Assembly: GCA_023250175.1 (NCBI GenBank)
Contig: JAHFBD010000030.1
Location: forward strand, 6,035 to 14,246
DNA length: 8,212 nt
Reading direction: 5' to 3'
Source of the DNA: Candidatus Melainabacteria bacterium
GTDB taxonomy: Bacteria; Cyanobacteriota; Vampirovibrionia; 2-02-FULL-35-15
The notes below the pieces were generated by a model that was given only the letters and a program-made list of their open reading frames with translations, did no database searches and was not told the origin of the DNA. A program made the translations under genes and the position numbers. Below, piece by piece: positions 1-5,263 of this stretch. Within the stretch, counting starts at the first letter, position 1, and every line of letters begins with the position of its first letter.

Positions 1-1
1 A

Positions 2-319
2 AGTTCAGGTCGAGAAATTGATTTAAGTGCAGAACATATTAGTGATAGAGTAATAGTTTCTGCAATGTTTAATTATTTAGATCCTGTTCAGGAAGCTGGA
101 CATGCTGCTTTAATAAGAATAGAAAATAATCAGACAATATCCTTTGAAGCCATTAGTGCAGCAAAAATAAGTGATGAAGATATAAAAGAATTACTAAGAC
201 CTATAGATGGATTAAATGGTTCAGAAGATCTCTTAAAAATATTTGAGTTAAATGAACTAATAAGTGTCATGCAACAATTTTTGCAAAAAATTGATAAAGA
301 GCTGATAGCTAAGAAGTAA
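2..319 (+). CDS. C-terminal part of an unrecognised protein (5' end outside the window)
   Basis: The reading frame is open from the first bases of the window to the TAA at 317-319, giving at least 105 residues. An internal ATG at 65 has no Shine-Dalgarno-like sequence in front of it. The codons before it read as ordinary protein (GREIDLSAEHISDRV), so I treat this as the tail of a longer gene starting outside the window. The visible part is acidic and mostly helical in character, with a lysine-rich end, no cysteine cluster and no membrane segment. I recognise no family and assign no function. It converges on pyrK, and the two coding ends overlap by 11 bases, leaving no room for a terminator between them. 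An independent 84-residue gene starting at 65 is the less likely alternative. Confidence 0.6.
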   Translation, partial: SSGREIDLSAEHISDRVIVSAMFNYLDPVQEAGHAALIRIENNQTISFEAISAAKISDEDIKELLRPIDGLNGSEDLLKIFELNELISVMQQFLQKIDKELIAKK

Positions 320-1073
320 CAAGATTAGATTTCATAACAGGTCCTTCTATACAAGTTCTTATATATTTTCCATCTACCTTGATTACACATGACATGCAGA
401 CACCATAGCCACATGCCATATACTCTTCAAATGAGACTTGTGCAATTACACCAAATTCATTACATACTTTTATAACACTTTTTAGCATTGGTGTTGGGCC
501 GCAAACAAAAACCTCTTGTCTTTTATCTCTTTGTAATTCATGTGTTAGTAATTCTGTGACAAACCCCTTTCTTCCAGAGCTGCCATCATCAGTTATTACT
601 TCAAGCTCGCTGTCTTTTTTCAATACTTCTGCGCAAACCAGATCATTTAGTGAACGAGCTCCAAATAATGTTTTAACTTTATAACCCTTTTCTTTAGCTA
701 CTCTGGCAACGATTGGAAAAGTTGCTATTCCTATACCACCAGCTACTAGTAAAATGGGTATATTTTTATCTTCTGCAAAACTAAATCCCTTTCCTAGCGG
801 CCCATGAATAGATACTTTACTACCCACCTGTAATCTGCTTAAAAAGCTTGTTCCACCACCTACTACTCTATATAAAAACCCTATTTTATCCTCGTTAATC
901 TCATATACGCTAAAAGGTCTAAGAAGATATTGTCCAGACTCCATCATTACAAACTGTCCTGGACTAATTCTTTCAACGATATCCGGAGCAAAAAACCAGC
1001 TAGTGTAATAATCTTTTCCAAGCTGTATATTTTCAACTAACGGTGCTTTGATTAAGGTAGGCTTAATTGACAT
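309..1073 (-). CDS. pyrK: Dihydroorotate dehydrogenase B, electron-transfer (FAD/2Fe-2S) subunit PyrK
   Basis: The protein is 254 residues long, close to the usual length of PyrK. In class 1B dihydroorotate dehydrogenase, PyrK passes electrons from the FMN of PyrD through a [2Fe-2S] cluster and FAD to NAD+, in pyrimidine synthesis in the cytoplasm. A ferredoxin-reductase-like FAD domain comes first, with the flavin motif RPFSVY at 52-57 and VGGGTSFL at 71-78. An NAD-binding half follows, with AGGIG at 111-115 and CGP at 191-193. At the C-terminus is the iron-sulfur motif typical of the family: Cys221, Cys226, Cys229 and Cys241 in the context ACGYGVCMSC and TCIEGP. No pyrD is visible, so the partner is encoded elsewhere. 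The gene stands alone behind its own promoter, and that promoter implies a leaderless mRNA. Hydrogenase and sulfhydrogenase gamma subunits share this fold, but the C-terminal cysteine pattern favours PyrK. Confidence 0.92.
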   Translation of the reverse strand: MSIKPTLIKAPLVENIQLGKDYYTSWFFAPDIVERISPGQFVMMESGQYLLRPFSVYEINEDKIGFLYRVVGGGTSFLSRLQVGSKVSIHGPLGKGFSFAEDKNIPILLVAGGIGIATFPIVARVAKEKGYKVKTLFGARSLNDLVCAEVLKKDSELEVITDDGSSGRKGFVTELLTHELQRDKRQEVFVCGPTPMLKSVIKVCNEFGVIAQVSFEEYMACGYGVCMSCVIKVDGKYIRTCIEGPVMKSNLVTS

Positions 1074-1107
1074 AAAGATATTATAGCTATTAGTAGCATA
1101 GTATCAA
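1074..1107 (-). promoter_or_regulatory. Sigma-70-type promoter of pyrK, predicted leaderless start
   Basis: Read on the minus strand, TTGATA (1107-1102) is followed by a 16-bp spacer and a perfect TATAAT (1085-1080). Six bases (ATCTTT) then separate it from the pyrK ATG. Transcription usually starts about seven bases after the -10 box, which puts +1 on or within a base or two of the A of the start codon. No Shine-Dalgarno sequence fits in this space. The match to promoter consensus is seen directly. The leaderless transcript is inferred from spacing. Confidence 0.7.
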
Positions 1108-1203
1108 AAAACTATATTTCTATCCTTTATACATTTAAGACCAAAAGTTTTTATGAGATCTTAAACTTAATGTTTTACTGTCAAAGTAAAAGTATTGTTC
1201 CGT

Positions 1204-1209
1204 GGGGGG
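1204..1209 (+). promoter_or_regulatory. G6 ribosome-binding site of the hypothetical gene at 1216
   Basis: A run of six G, followed by TAAAAT and the ATG at 1216, sits at normal Shine-Dalgarno spacing and supports that start. A pure G tract is conspicuous in such AT-rich DNA. Just upstream, TTTTAC (1173-1178) and GTAAAA (1186-1191) form a small 6-bp inverted repeat of unknown role. Confidence 0.55.
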
Positions 1210-1215
1210 TAAAAT

Positions 1216-1887
1216 ATGAATTTTGATATTTCTTCTAAAGGATTGAAAGCCTTATTAAAAGGCTTATCAAGCAATCCAGACTCAACTTCTAGCTCTAAAT
1301 CATTATTAGAGATATTAGGTTTAATAAAAGACTTATTACAGAATGGTGGAAATGAAGAAGCTTCTTCTGCTATTGGTGAAATTATGTCTATAGCAAGTGG
1401 TTGTGATAAGCATAATATTGCTTCTGCTCTTGGTAAACTTGTTAAGTTTTTAAAGTATAAGGAACCACTAGTACAAATGTGTGCTGTTATTTGTATAGTT
1501 AAGCTATTTGAGCTTGCTAAAGAGGTATTAAGTGATCCAAATACTAGTGCTACTGAAAAAGTCAAACTGGCAAAAGAGCTATGTAATATATTTAGTGGAG
1601 ATTTAAAGGAGCATATGGGATTATTTAGCCATGACGATCAAAATCTGATTGCTTCTGTTATGCAACTAGCCATGTTAACCCTTGCAGGGGGTGGAGATAA
1701 TAACGTTGCCAATATGATGGATAACAGTTTAACAAACAATAATAGTGACAAAACTAATAAGAGAATTGATCCTAATCAACTTTTACTAGACAAATGGAAA
1801 CAAAAAATGGTTAATTCTCTTTCAGGAATTCAAAACCAAACAGAAAGCCTCTTAAATCCAAGTGTGGACTCTTTTAATTCAATATAA
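1216..1887 (+). CDS. Hypothetical helical protein, 223 residues
   Basis: I do not recognise this protein. The start is supported by the G6 ribosome-binding tract six bases upstream. Residues 1-40 are serine-rich with amphipathic helical segments (KGLKALLKGL, SLLEILGLIKDLL). Residues 45-150 look like a string of short helices (SAIGEIMSIAS, IASALGKLVKFL, VQMCAVICIVKLFELAKEVL, KVKLAKELCNIF), of the kind seen in HEAT/armadillo-like all-helical folds. That resemblance is by eye only. Residues 160-190 are rich in asparagine, serine and aspartate and look like a flexible linker. The C-terminus is polar. There is no signal peptide, and the most hydrophobic stretch (about 87-98) is too short and interrupted to be a confident membrane segment. 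It converges with secG, with only six bases between the stop codons. The open frame on the opposite strand (1167-1565) looks like a shadow of this gene. Confidence 0.7.
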   Translation: MNFDISSKGLKALLKGLSSNPDSTSSSKSLLEILGLIKDLLQNGGNEEASSAIGEIMSIASGCDKHNIASALGKLVKFLKYKEPLVQMCAVICIVKLFELAKEVLSDPNTSATEKVKLAKELCNIFSGDLKEHMGLFSHDDQNLIASVMQLAMLTLAGGGDNNVANMMDNSLTNNNSDKTNKRIDPNQLLLDKWKQKMVNSLSGIQNQTESLLNPSVDSFNSI

Positions 1888-1893
1888 GTCAAG

Positions 1894-2121
1894 TTAAAAC
1901 TGAACAATTCTCCAGCCAACAAGTGCTGATGTAAACATGAATATCGCTACCATAGCCCAGGTAAGTTTATCTAAACCTGCCTCAGCTTGGGATGGTCCAG
2001 AAAAAAGACTGGCAGAGCCGCCAATGCCTCCTAGTCCTTCTCCTTTAGCAGAGTGAAGAAGGATTAACACAGTTAAAACTATTCCGCTTATTACTTGTAT
2101 ACCGGTTATAAAATATGCCAT
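1894..2121 (-). CDS. secG: Protein translocase subunit SecG
   Basis: This 75-residue protein has the standard SecG layout. A first membrane segment lies at about residues 5-22, and a cytoplasmic loop rich in glycine and serine follows (KGEGLGGIGGSASLFSG). A second membrane segment is at about 54-71. The loop is the recognisable SecG signature. SecG is the small, non-essential partner of SecY and SecE in the inner-membrane export channel and helps SecA-driven translocation. Its ATG lies only 33 bases beyond the end of the kinase gene. A TATAAT at 2136-2131 on the minus strand would give an mRNA with a leader of roughly three bases, and there is no Shine-Dalgarno sequence. secG is probably transcribed on its own, although read-through from the kinase gene, which lies upstream on the same strand, is possible. 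Confidence 0.93.
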   Translation of the reverse strand: MAYFITGIQVISGIVLTVLILLHSAKGEGLGGIGGSASLFSGPSQAEAGLDKLTWAMVAIFMFTSALVGWRIVQF

Positions 2122-2130
2122 AACGTAAGT

Positions 2131-2152
2131 ATTATAACATAGGCTTATATCA
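2131..2152 (-). promoter_or_regulatory. Probable secG promoter (TATAAT) with a very short leader
   Basis: TATAAT at 2136-2131 (minus strand) is a perfect -10 box, nine bases before the secG ATG. The best -35 at 16-bp spacing is the poor TTAGTA. The predicted +1 lies about two to three bases before the ATG, so the transcript would have almost no leader. Confidence 0.45.
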
Positions 2153-2154
2153 TA

Positions 2155-3405
2155 CTAATTTACGCAAAGTTGAAATTTTAAACTTGAACCTTTATCTATT
2201 TCACTTTTGATTTCAAATTTTGAATTCATTGTGTTAAGTCTACCCTTTATATTAGATATACCAAAACCTTGATTTTTACTAGCTATATCAAACCCTTTTC
2301 CATTATCTGAAATATGAACCAAGATGTAATATTCATTTAACTTATTAAGACTAAAATGAACCTGCTTAGCACAGGAGTGCTTTTCAATGTTGCAGAGCCA
2401 TTCTTTAATTACTTTTATGGTTTCTAAGGCTTTATTGTGATTAATATCTATTTCTTCATTAGGAAAGTCAATAATAACTTCTCCATTAAACACTTTTTTA
2501 AAGCCATTTAGTATTTGGTAGGTTGTACTTACAAAACCTAAAAGATTTATATCAGGAATTGAATATTCATTAATTAGAGTTCTTAGGTTTTTATGCAGTT
2601 CATCAGTTAATCGGTCACATTCATTGAAATCCTTTTCTTTAATTGCTTTTTTTAAATTGGGGATGATGCTACATGGCAAGTCATGTAAATCTCCAGCAAA
2701 TTTTCTATATAACTCTTCATATTTTTTATCAGTTGTTTCTTTTAGTATTAAAAAATTATTTTGCAAGTTCTCCTTATTTTTTTTATCCTGTAGTTTTTCA
2801 ATGGCATAAGCTAATTGATTAATTATTGACTGTAAAACCTTTTCAATCTCATTGCTCCAGATTACTTCCCTAGTGCAAAATTGAAGGTTTAAAGCTAGTT
2901 TAACTCTATCTGTGCTACCAGTTGAAACTAATAAAGATTTAGTTTTTAGTTTAAGGAATAAAGCCTTAAAATTACTTTTGAATAAGTGACTTGGTAAAAC
3001 TAAGTATTTTGTAAAATCTTCAATTTGTACAGTTTGGCTTTCTGTTAAATTAAAAAATTTAGATAATGGAAGGTCTGCGAGATTAAAATGAAATCCAACA
3101 GGATTAAACTTTGCAGTGTATTGGCTTTCCCAGTAATGAGCAAGTAAAGCTTTTTCCCCATTATTATCAATTTGGAATAATAAAACTCTTTCAGCAATAC
3201 CCACATTACCTAATAATGCAACAGTATTTCCTAACAATTTGTCTAATGAAGTTTCCTTATTTATGCTTGAACTTATTTTTAAAGCAATATCTGCCAGCTC
3301 ATTACTAGTAAGTGAAACTATATTTGATGTTTCTTTTATAGTAGGTTGAACTGATAATTCATGCATTAACAATTCTAATTGACTTAGTGAGGCAGTTGTC
3401 TCCAT
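2155..3405 (-). CDS. Cytosolic sensor histidine kinase, NarL-partner type (GAF-like, HisKA_3, HATPase_c)
   Basis: I choose the ATG at 3405 (416 residues) because GGAG lies ten bases upstream. A GTG at 3456 would add 17 residues but has a poorer ribosome-binding site. Numbering from the ATG: a GAF-like sensory region spans about 38-205, followed by a coiled coil at about 205-235. The dimerisation/phosphoacceptor motif is FAGDLHDLPCSIIPNL, with His241 as the expected phosphorylated residue. The ATP-binding domain has an N box (IKEWLCNIEKHS, Asn339), a G1 box (ISDNGKGFD, Asp367) and a G2 box (NQGFGISNIKGRL). All catalytic elements are present. No membrane segment or signal peptide is seen, so it should sense an intracellular cue, but the ligand cannot be told. 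Its probable partner is the NarL-type regulator transcribed divergently from about 400 bases away. Confidence 0.85.
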   Translation of the reverse strand: METTASLSQLELLMHELSVQPTIKETSNIVSLTSNELADIALKISSSINKETSLDKLLGNTVALLGNVGIAERVLLFQIDNNGEKALLAHYWESQYTAKFNPVGFHFNLADLPLSKFFNLTESQTVQIEDFTKYLVLPSHLFKSNFKALFLKLKTKSLLVSTGSTDRVKLALNLQFCTREVIWSNEIEKVLQSIINQLAYAIEKLQDKKNKENLQNNFLILKETTDKKYEELYRKFAGDLHDLPCSIIPNLKKAIKEKDFNECDRLTDELHKNLRTLINEYSIPDINLLGFVSTTYQILNGFKKVFNGEVIIDFPNEEIDINHNKALETIKVIKEWLCNIEKHSCAKQVHFSLNKLNEYYILVHISDNGKGFDIASKNQGFGISNIKGRLNTMNSKFEIKSEIDKGSSLKFQLCVN

Positions 3406-3545
3406 GTCTTTTGTTCTCCATATTCCAAACAATACAAAGCAGGTATTAAAACCCACCCTATGATTTCTATTAATTAAGTACTTGGTGCTATTTTAAGACA
3501 AATCGTTGTTATTAGCTACTCTGCAAAGATTAAATATTTTTTATT

Positions 3546-3616
3546 TATATAAGATTCTTATATTAAGCTTAGTGTGTTACTGCCTAGCTCTAATATATAA
3601 GACTATAAATAAGCTT
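3546..3616. repeat. Imperfect direct repeat, with a palindrome in the first copy
   Basis: TATATAAGA followed by TAAGCTT occurs twice. In the first copy the blocks are at 3546-3554 and 3564-3570; in the second they are at 3594-3602 and 3610-3616. The inner spacing is 9 versus 7 bases and the copies are offset by about 48 bases. The first copy also contains a perfect 7-bp palindrome, ATATAAG (3547-3553), ATT, CTTATAT (3557-3563). The second copy runs into the first arm of hairpin 1 of the structured element. Two similarly spaced copies upstream of a response regulator would fit regulator binding sites, but the DNA is very AT-rich and chance is possible. Confidence 0.4.
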
Positions 3617-3699
3617 TTTGTGTGATTTATTCACCAAAAAGCGTCGGAACTGAAAAGCGAGTTGAGCATTAGTGCGAAACGAGCGGTAGGTAGAAACCT
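3613..3699 (+). ncRNA. Structured RNA element, copy 1 (upstream of the response regulator)
   Basis: Hairpin 1 pairs GCTTTTTG (3613-3620) with CAAAAAGC (3635-3642), skips one bulged T (3621), then pairs GTGA (3622-3625) with TCAC (3631-3634) around the loop TTTAT. CGGAA (3645-3649) and AAAGC (3654-3658) follow. Hairpin 2 spans 3657-3684: helices GC/GC, GTT/AAC and GCA/TGC are separated by two symmetric tandem GA/GA mismatches and capped by TTAG. The block GCGGTAGGTAGAA is at 3683-3695. Its AGGT (3688-3691) can pair with ACCT (3696-3699) around AGAA. Copy 2 keeps all these parts in the same order. The element ends 104 bases before the regulator ATG, in the same orientation, so it is a plausible leader RNA or small RNA. 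The family is not recognised, and a role as a DNA element is not excluded. Confidence 0.6.
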
Positions 3700-3802
3700 T
3701 AGTGTTAAAACAGTGTCTATTGCCTAAATTAAAAAAAATTAATTATTTTAAATTCCTAATTGCTTTAAAATTGAAACACTAAAGTAACTCAAAGGATTTT
3801 AT

Positions 3803-4519
3803 ATGAAGAATAATGGCTACCTATATGTATTCTCCAGCAATAGCTTTTATTATGAAGAAGCTGATTTGCTGAAAGAAGGAAGAGCTTCAAATCAAATCAT
3901 TCGTACAATTGTTGCAGATGATCACCCATACCTAATAGATGGGGTAGAGGCTGATTTAAATAAAGATTCACAAATTAAAATCATTTCTACGGCAGAGTCC
4001 TATGATGCACTTTTAGAAAGAGTAAAAGAGCTTACTCCTAATATAGTTCTTTTGGATCTTAAAATGCCAGGACAAGATAAATATAATTTAAAAGATTTCA
4101 TTTGTACCCTAAAGTCCCTTTCTGATTGTAAAGTAATTGTGTTTTCAAGTGAAACAGGATGGGCTCGTATAAACAGATGCCTTGAGATAGGAGCATCTGC
4201 TTATATAGAAAAAGCTATATCTATTGGTAAGCTGGCTCACTTTATCCATCGTGTTTTTGAGAATAAAGAAATAATTATTTATACAGCAGAGCAATTGCCA
4301 GATGTTCAGGTTTCAAAACGCCAAAAGGAAATACTTCACTATATGGTAGATGGAAAAGAAAATAATGAAATCGCAAGCTTATTAAATATAGATATTAAAA
4401 CAGTTCAATCTTACATTAATGAAATAAAATCAAAGTTTTCAGAAGCTTTTGGTATAAAACCTGTTAAGCCTAGAACATTATTATTACTTGCATCAAAACT
4501 AGGATTTGGCACCCGATAA
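3803..4519 (+). CDS. NarL/FixJ-family response regulator with LuxR-type HTH
   Basis: The protein has 238 residues, starting at an ATG six bases after AAAGGA. An unusual extension of about 32 residues (rich in Tyr, Phe and Ser) precedes the receiver domain. The receiver spans about 33-155: acidic pair Asp39-Asp40 in IVADDHP, phosphoacceptor Asp85 in IVLLDLKMPG, switch Ser115/Ser116 in VIVFSSE, and conserved Lys137 in AYIEKA. The LuxR-type DNA-binding domain is at about 170-235 (SKRQKEILHYMVDGKENNEIASLL, then the recognition helix around KTVQSYINEIKSKF). All residues needed for phosphorylation are present. The neighbouring divergent HisKA_3 kinase belongs to the class that normally signals to NarL-type regulators, so the two probably form one two-component system. 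The gene is preceded by copy 1 of the structured element. Its targets cannot be read from the sequence; autoregulation of the divergent promoters is an inference. Confidence 0.88.
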   Translation: MKNNGYLYVFSSNSFYYEEADLLKEGRASNQIIRTIVADDHPYLIDGVEADLNKDSQIKIISTAESYDALLERVKELTPNIVLLDLKMPGQDKYNLKDFICTLKSLSDCKVIVFSSETGWARINRCLEIGASAYIEKAISIGKLAHFIHRVFENKEIIIYTAEQLPDVQVSKRQKEILHYMVDGKENNEIASLLNIDIKTVQSYINEIKSKFSEAFGIKPVKPRTLLLLASKLGFGTR

Positions 4520-4581
4520 GCTAAGCTAAAAATATTACTATCTAGCCAGCATAATATTTCCAAGCAAACGACTTATAATGT

Positions 4582-4699
4582 CAGATTTTATCTGATTTAT
4601 TCAGTAAAATCTGTAAGGTGTTATAAATGGCAGGCCGGAAGTACTCTGGAAAGCCGGTTTTGGGAGCATAGCGAAAAAAACGGCGGTAGGTAGAAGCTT
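4582..4699 (+). ncRNA. Structured RNA element, copy 2 (upstream of the small HTH gene)
   Basis: Hairpin 1 pairs CAGATTTTA (4582-4590) with TAAAATCTG (4605-4613). It has a single bulged T (4591) and an upper stem CTGA (4592-4595)/TCAG (4601-4604) around TTTAT: the same architecture and loop as copy 1 with different arms. A 22-base insertion follows (4614-4635), then CGGAA (4636-4640) and AAAGC (4650-4654). Hairpin 2 pairs GCCG with CGGC (one bulged G) and TTTT with AAAA. A run of G.A-type mismatches (GG and GA opposite GA and AA) follows, then GC/GC around ATA (4653-4684). The block GCGGTAGGTAGAA is at 4683-4695, and AGGT (4688-4691) can pair with GCTT (4696-4699) using two G.T wobbles. Retained pairing with changed sequence is the main evidence for a real RNA fold. 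Confidence 0.6.
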
Positions 4700-4789
4700 A
4701 TAAAAATTAAACTTTCATTATAAATTGTCAAGGATAGATATTTTACCTGTACATCATTTGTACTAGTTCTTAATCCTTTTGTTGAAACT

Positions 4790-4815
4790 AATAAAAAACT
4801 TTTTATTTTATTTTC
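4790..4815 (+). terminator. Possible weak AT-only hairpin with T-rich tail in the HTH-gene leader
   Basis: AATAAAAA (4790-4797) can pair with TTTTTATT (4800-4807), realistically about six pairs with a six-base loop, followed by a T-rich run. There is no G or C in the stem, so stability is poor. It competes with the TAGTT/AACTA pairing just upstream, which would suit an attenuator downstream of copy 2. In DNA this AT-rich, chance is a strong alternative. Confidence 0.2.
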
Positions 4816-4906
4816 CTGTTTTATAATTTCTTAGCAATTGAATCCAGAAATTACCTGATTATATTTTCTATGTAACTTAGAGATAATTATATTTAATCAA
4901 ACCATC

Positions 4907-5263
4907 ATGCTAGAAAATAACCAATTAAATACAAACCTATCTCTGAAGCCTGATTCTGAATTACGACAATTCAATATTAATCGAAAGTATATATATTGCT
5001 ACAATGGAAACCAGTTAAGATTAACCATAAAGCAAATTGAGATATTAAGATTGGTTGCACAAGGTTATTCAAACTCTAAAATTGCCAGGAGATTGATTAT
5101 GAAAGAATCAACCCTTAAAATCACAATTTATAGACTAATTAAATATCTTGAATGTGTTCTTCTTGAAAAGATTGATAGATTCTATCTGATAATAATAGCC
5201 CAGAGACTAGGGGTTGAACAGGATATAAATGATAAACAAGTCTACTATTTTAAGCTTGTTTAA
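4907..5263 (+). CDS. Small LuxR-type HTH DNA-binding protein without a receiver domain
   Basis: This is a 118-residue protein. Residues 39-102 form a LuxR/GerE-type four-helix DNA-binding domain: LTIKQIEILRLVAQGYSNSKIARRL, then a recognition-helix region around KESTLKITIYRLIKYL and a closing helix ending AQRLG. The first 38 residues are too short for a receiver domain, so the protein cannot be regulated by phosphorylation in the usual way. It may be controlled by its amount, by a partner, or by its RNA leader. The ATG is the only reasonable in-frame start but has no Shine-Dalgarno sequence. Its HTH resembles that of the upstream response regulator, and both genes follow a copy of the same structured element, suggesting either shared control or duplication of a leader-plus-HTH unit. 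The stop interlocks with that of the convergent HD-GYP gene (4-base overlap). Confidence 0.75.
   Translation: MLENNQLNTNLSLKPDSELRQFNINRKYIYCYNGNQLRLTIKQIEILRLVAQGYSNSKIARRLIMKESTLKITIYRLIKYLECVLLEKIDRFYLIIIAQRLGVEQDINDKQVYYFKLV

Larger units (their letters stand above)
3406..3802. other. Divergent regulatory region between kinase and response regulator
   Basis: This 397-base gene-free stretch must hold the promoters of both the kinase and the regulator. For the kinase, TTGTCT (3501-3496) and CTTAAT (3478-3473) on the minus strand are a weak -35/-10 pair with 17-bp spacing. The middle carries a short palindrome and a direct repeat (3546-3616). The right half holds the structured element described separately. 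A further 8-bp inverted repeat, TTAGTGTT (3700-3707) with AACACTAA (3775-3782), could fold the leader between the element and the ribosome-binding site AAAGGA (3791-3796). Confidence 0.6.
4520..4906. other. Long leader/intergenic region before the small HTH gene
   Basis: This 387-base region has no convincing gene. It carries copy 2 of the structured element (4582-4699) and then about 207 bases of AT-rich DNA before the ATG at 4907. Small foldable pieces in that stretch are GTAC/GTAC (4749-4752, 4760-4763), TAGTT/AACTA (4764-4768, 4786-4790) and an all-AT hairpin with a T-rich tail near 4790-4815. A TATAAT at 4574-4579 lies just before hairpin 1 but has no -35 partner. If used, it would start transcription inside the hairpin. 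Confidence 0.55.

Noticed and set aside
1167..1565. 132-residue open frame on the minus strand
   Set aside because: It lies antisense to the better-supported gene at 1216-1887, has no ribosome-binding site and has no recognisable domain.
2624..3308. Short plus-strand open frames inside the kinase gene
   Set aside because: They mirror the kinase coding frame, are rich in Phe, Leu and Ser as expected of antisense reading of a Lys/Glu/Asn-rich protein, and lack start signals.
3621..3635. CRP-type site in TGTGATTTATTCACC of copy 1
   Set aside because: The half-sites are five bases apart instead of six. Copy 2 changes both halves together (CTGA/TCAG), which fits RNA pairing better than a DNA operator.
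4574..4579. TATAAT as the promoter of copy 2
   Set aside because: No -35 partner at 15-19 bp, and the start it predicts would fall inside hairpin 1. A TATAAA lies at a similar place before copy 1 (3604-3609), so it is noted but not called.
4582..4699. Calling the element a cyclic-di-GMP-I (GEMM) riboswitch because of GGUAGGUAG
   Set aside because: The conserved GGGCAAACC and GGGACGCAAAGCC segments and the tetraloop/receptor layout are not found, and the bases after GGUAGGUAG do not continue the Vc2 pattern. The match is too short for a family call.
3613..4699. REP/IS200-IS605-like mobile hairpins (bulged stem, GTAG nearby)
   Set aside because: No TnpA or TnpB gene is present, only two diverged copies are seen, and both precede HTH genes in the same orientation. 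Not excluded, but less fitting than a structural RNA.
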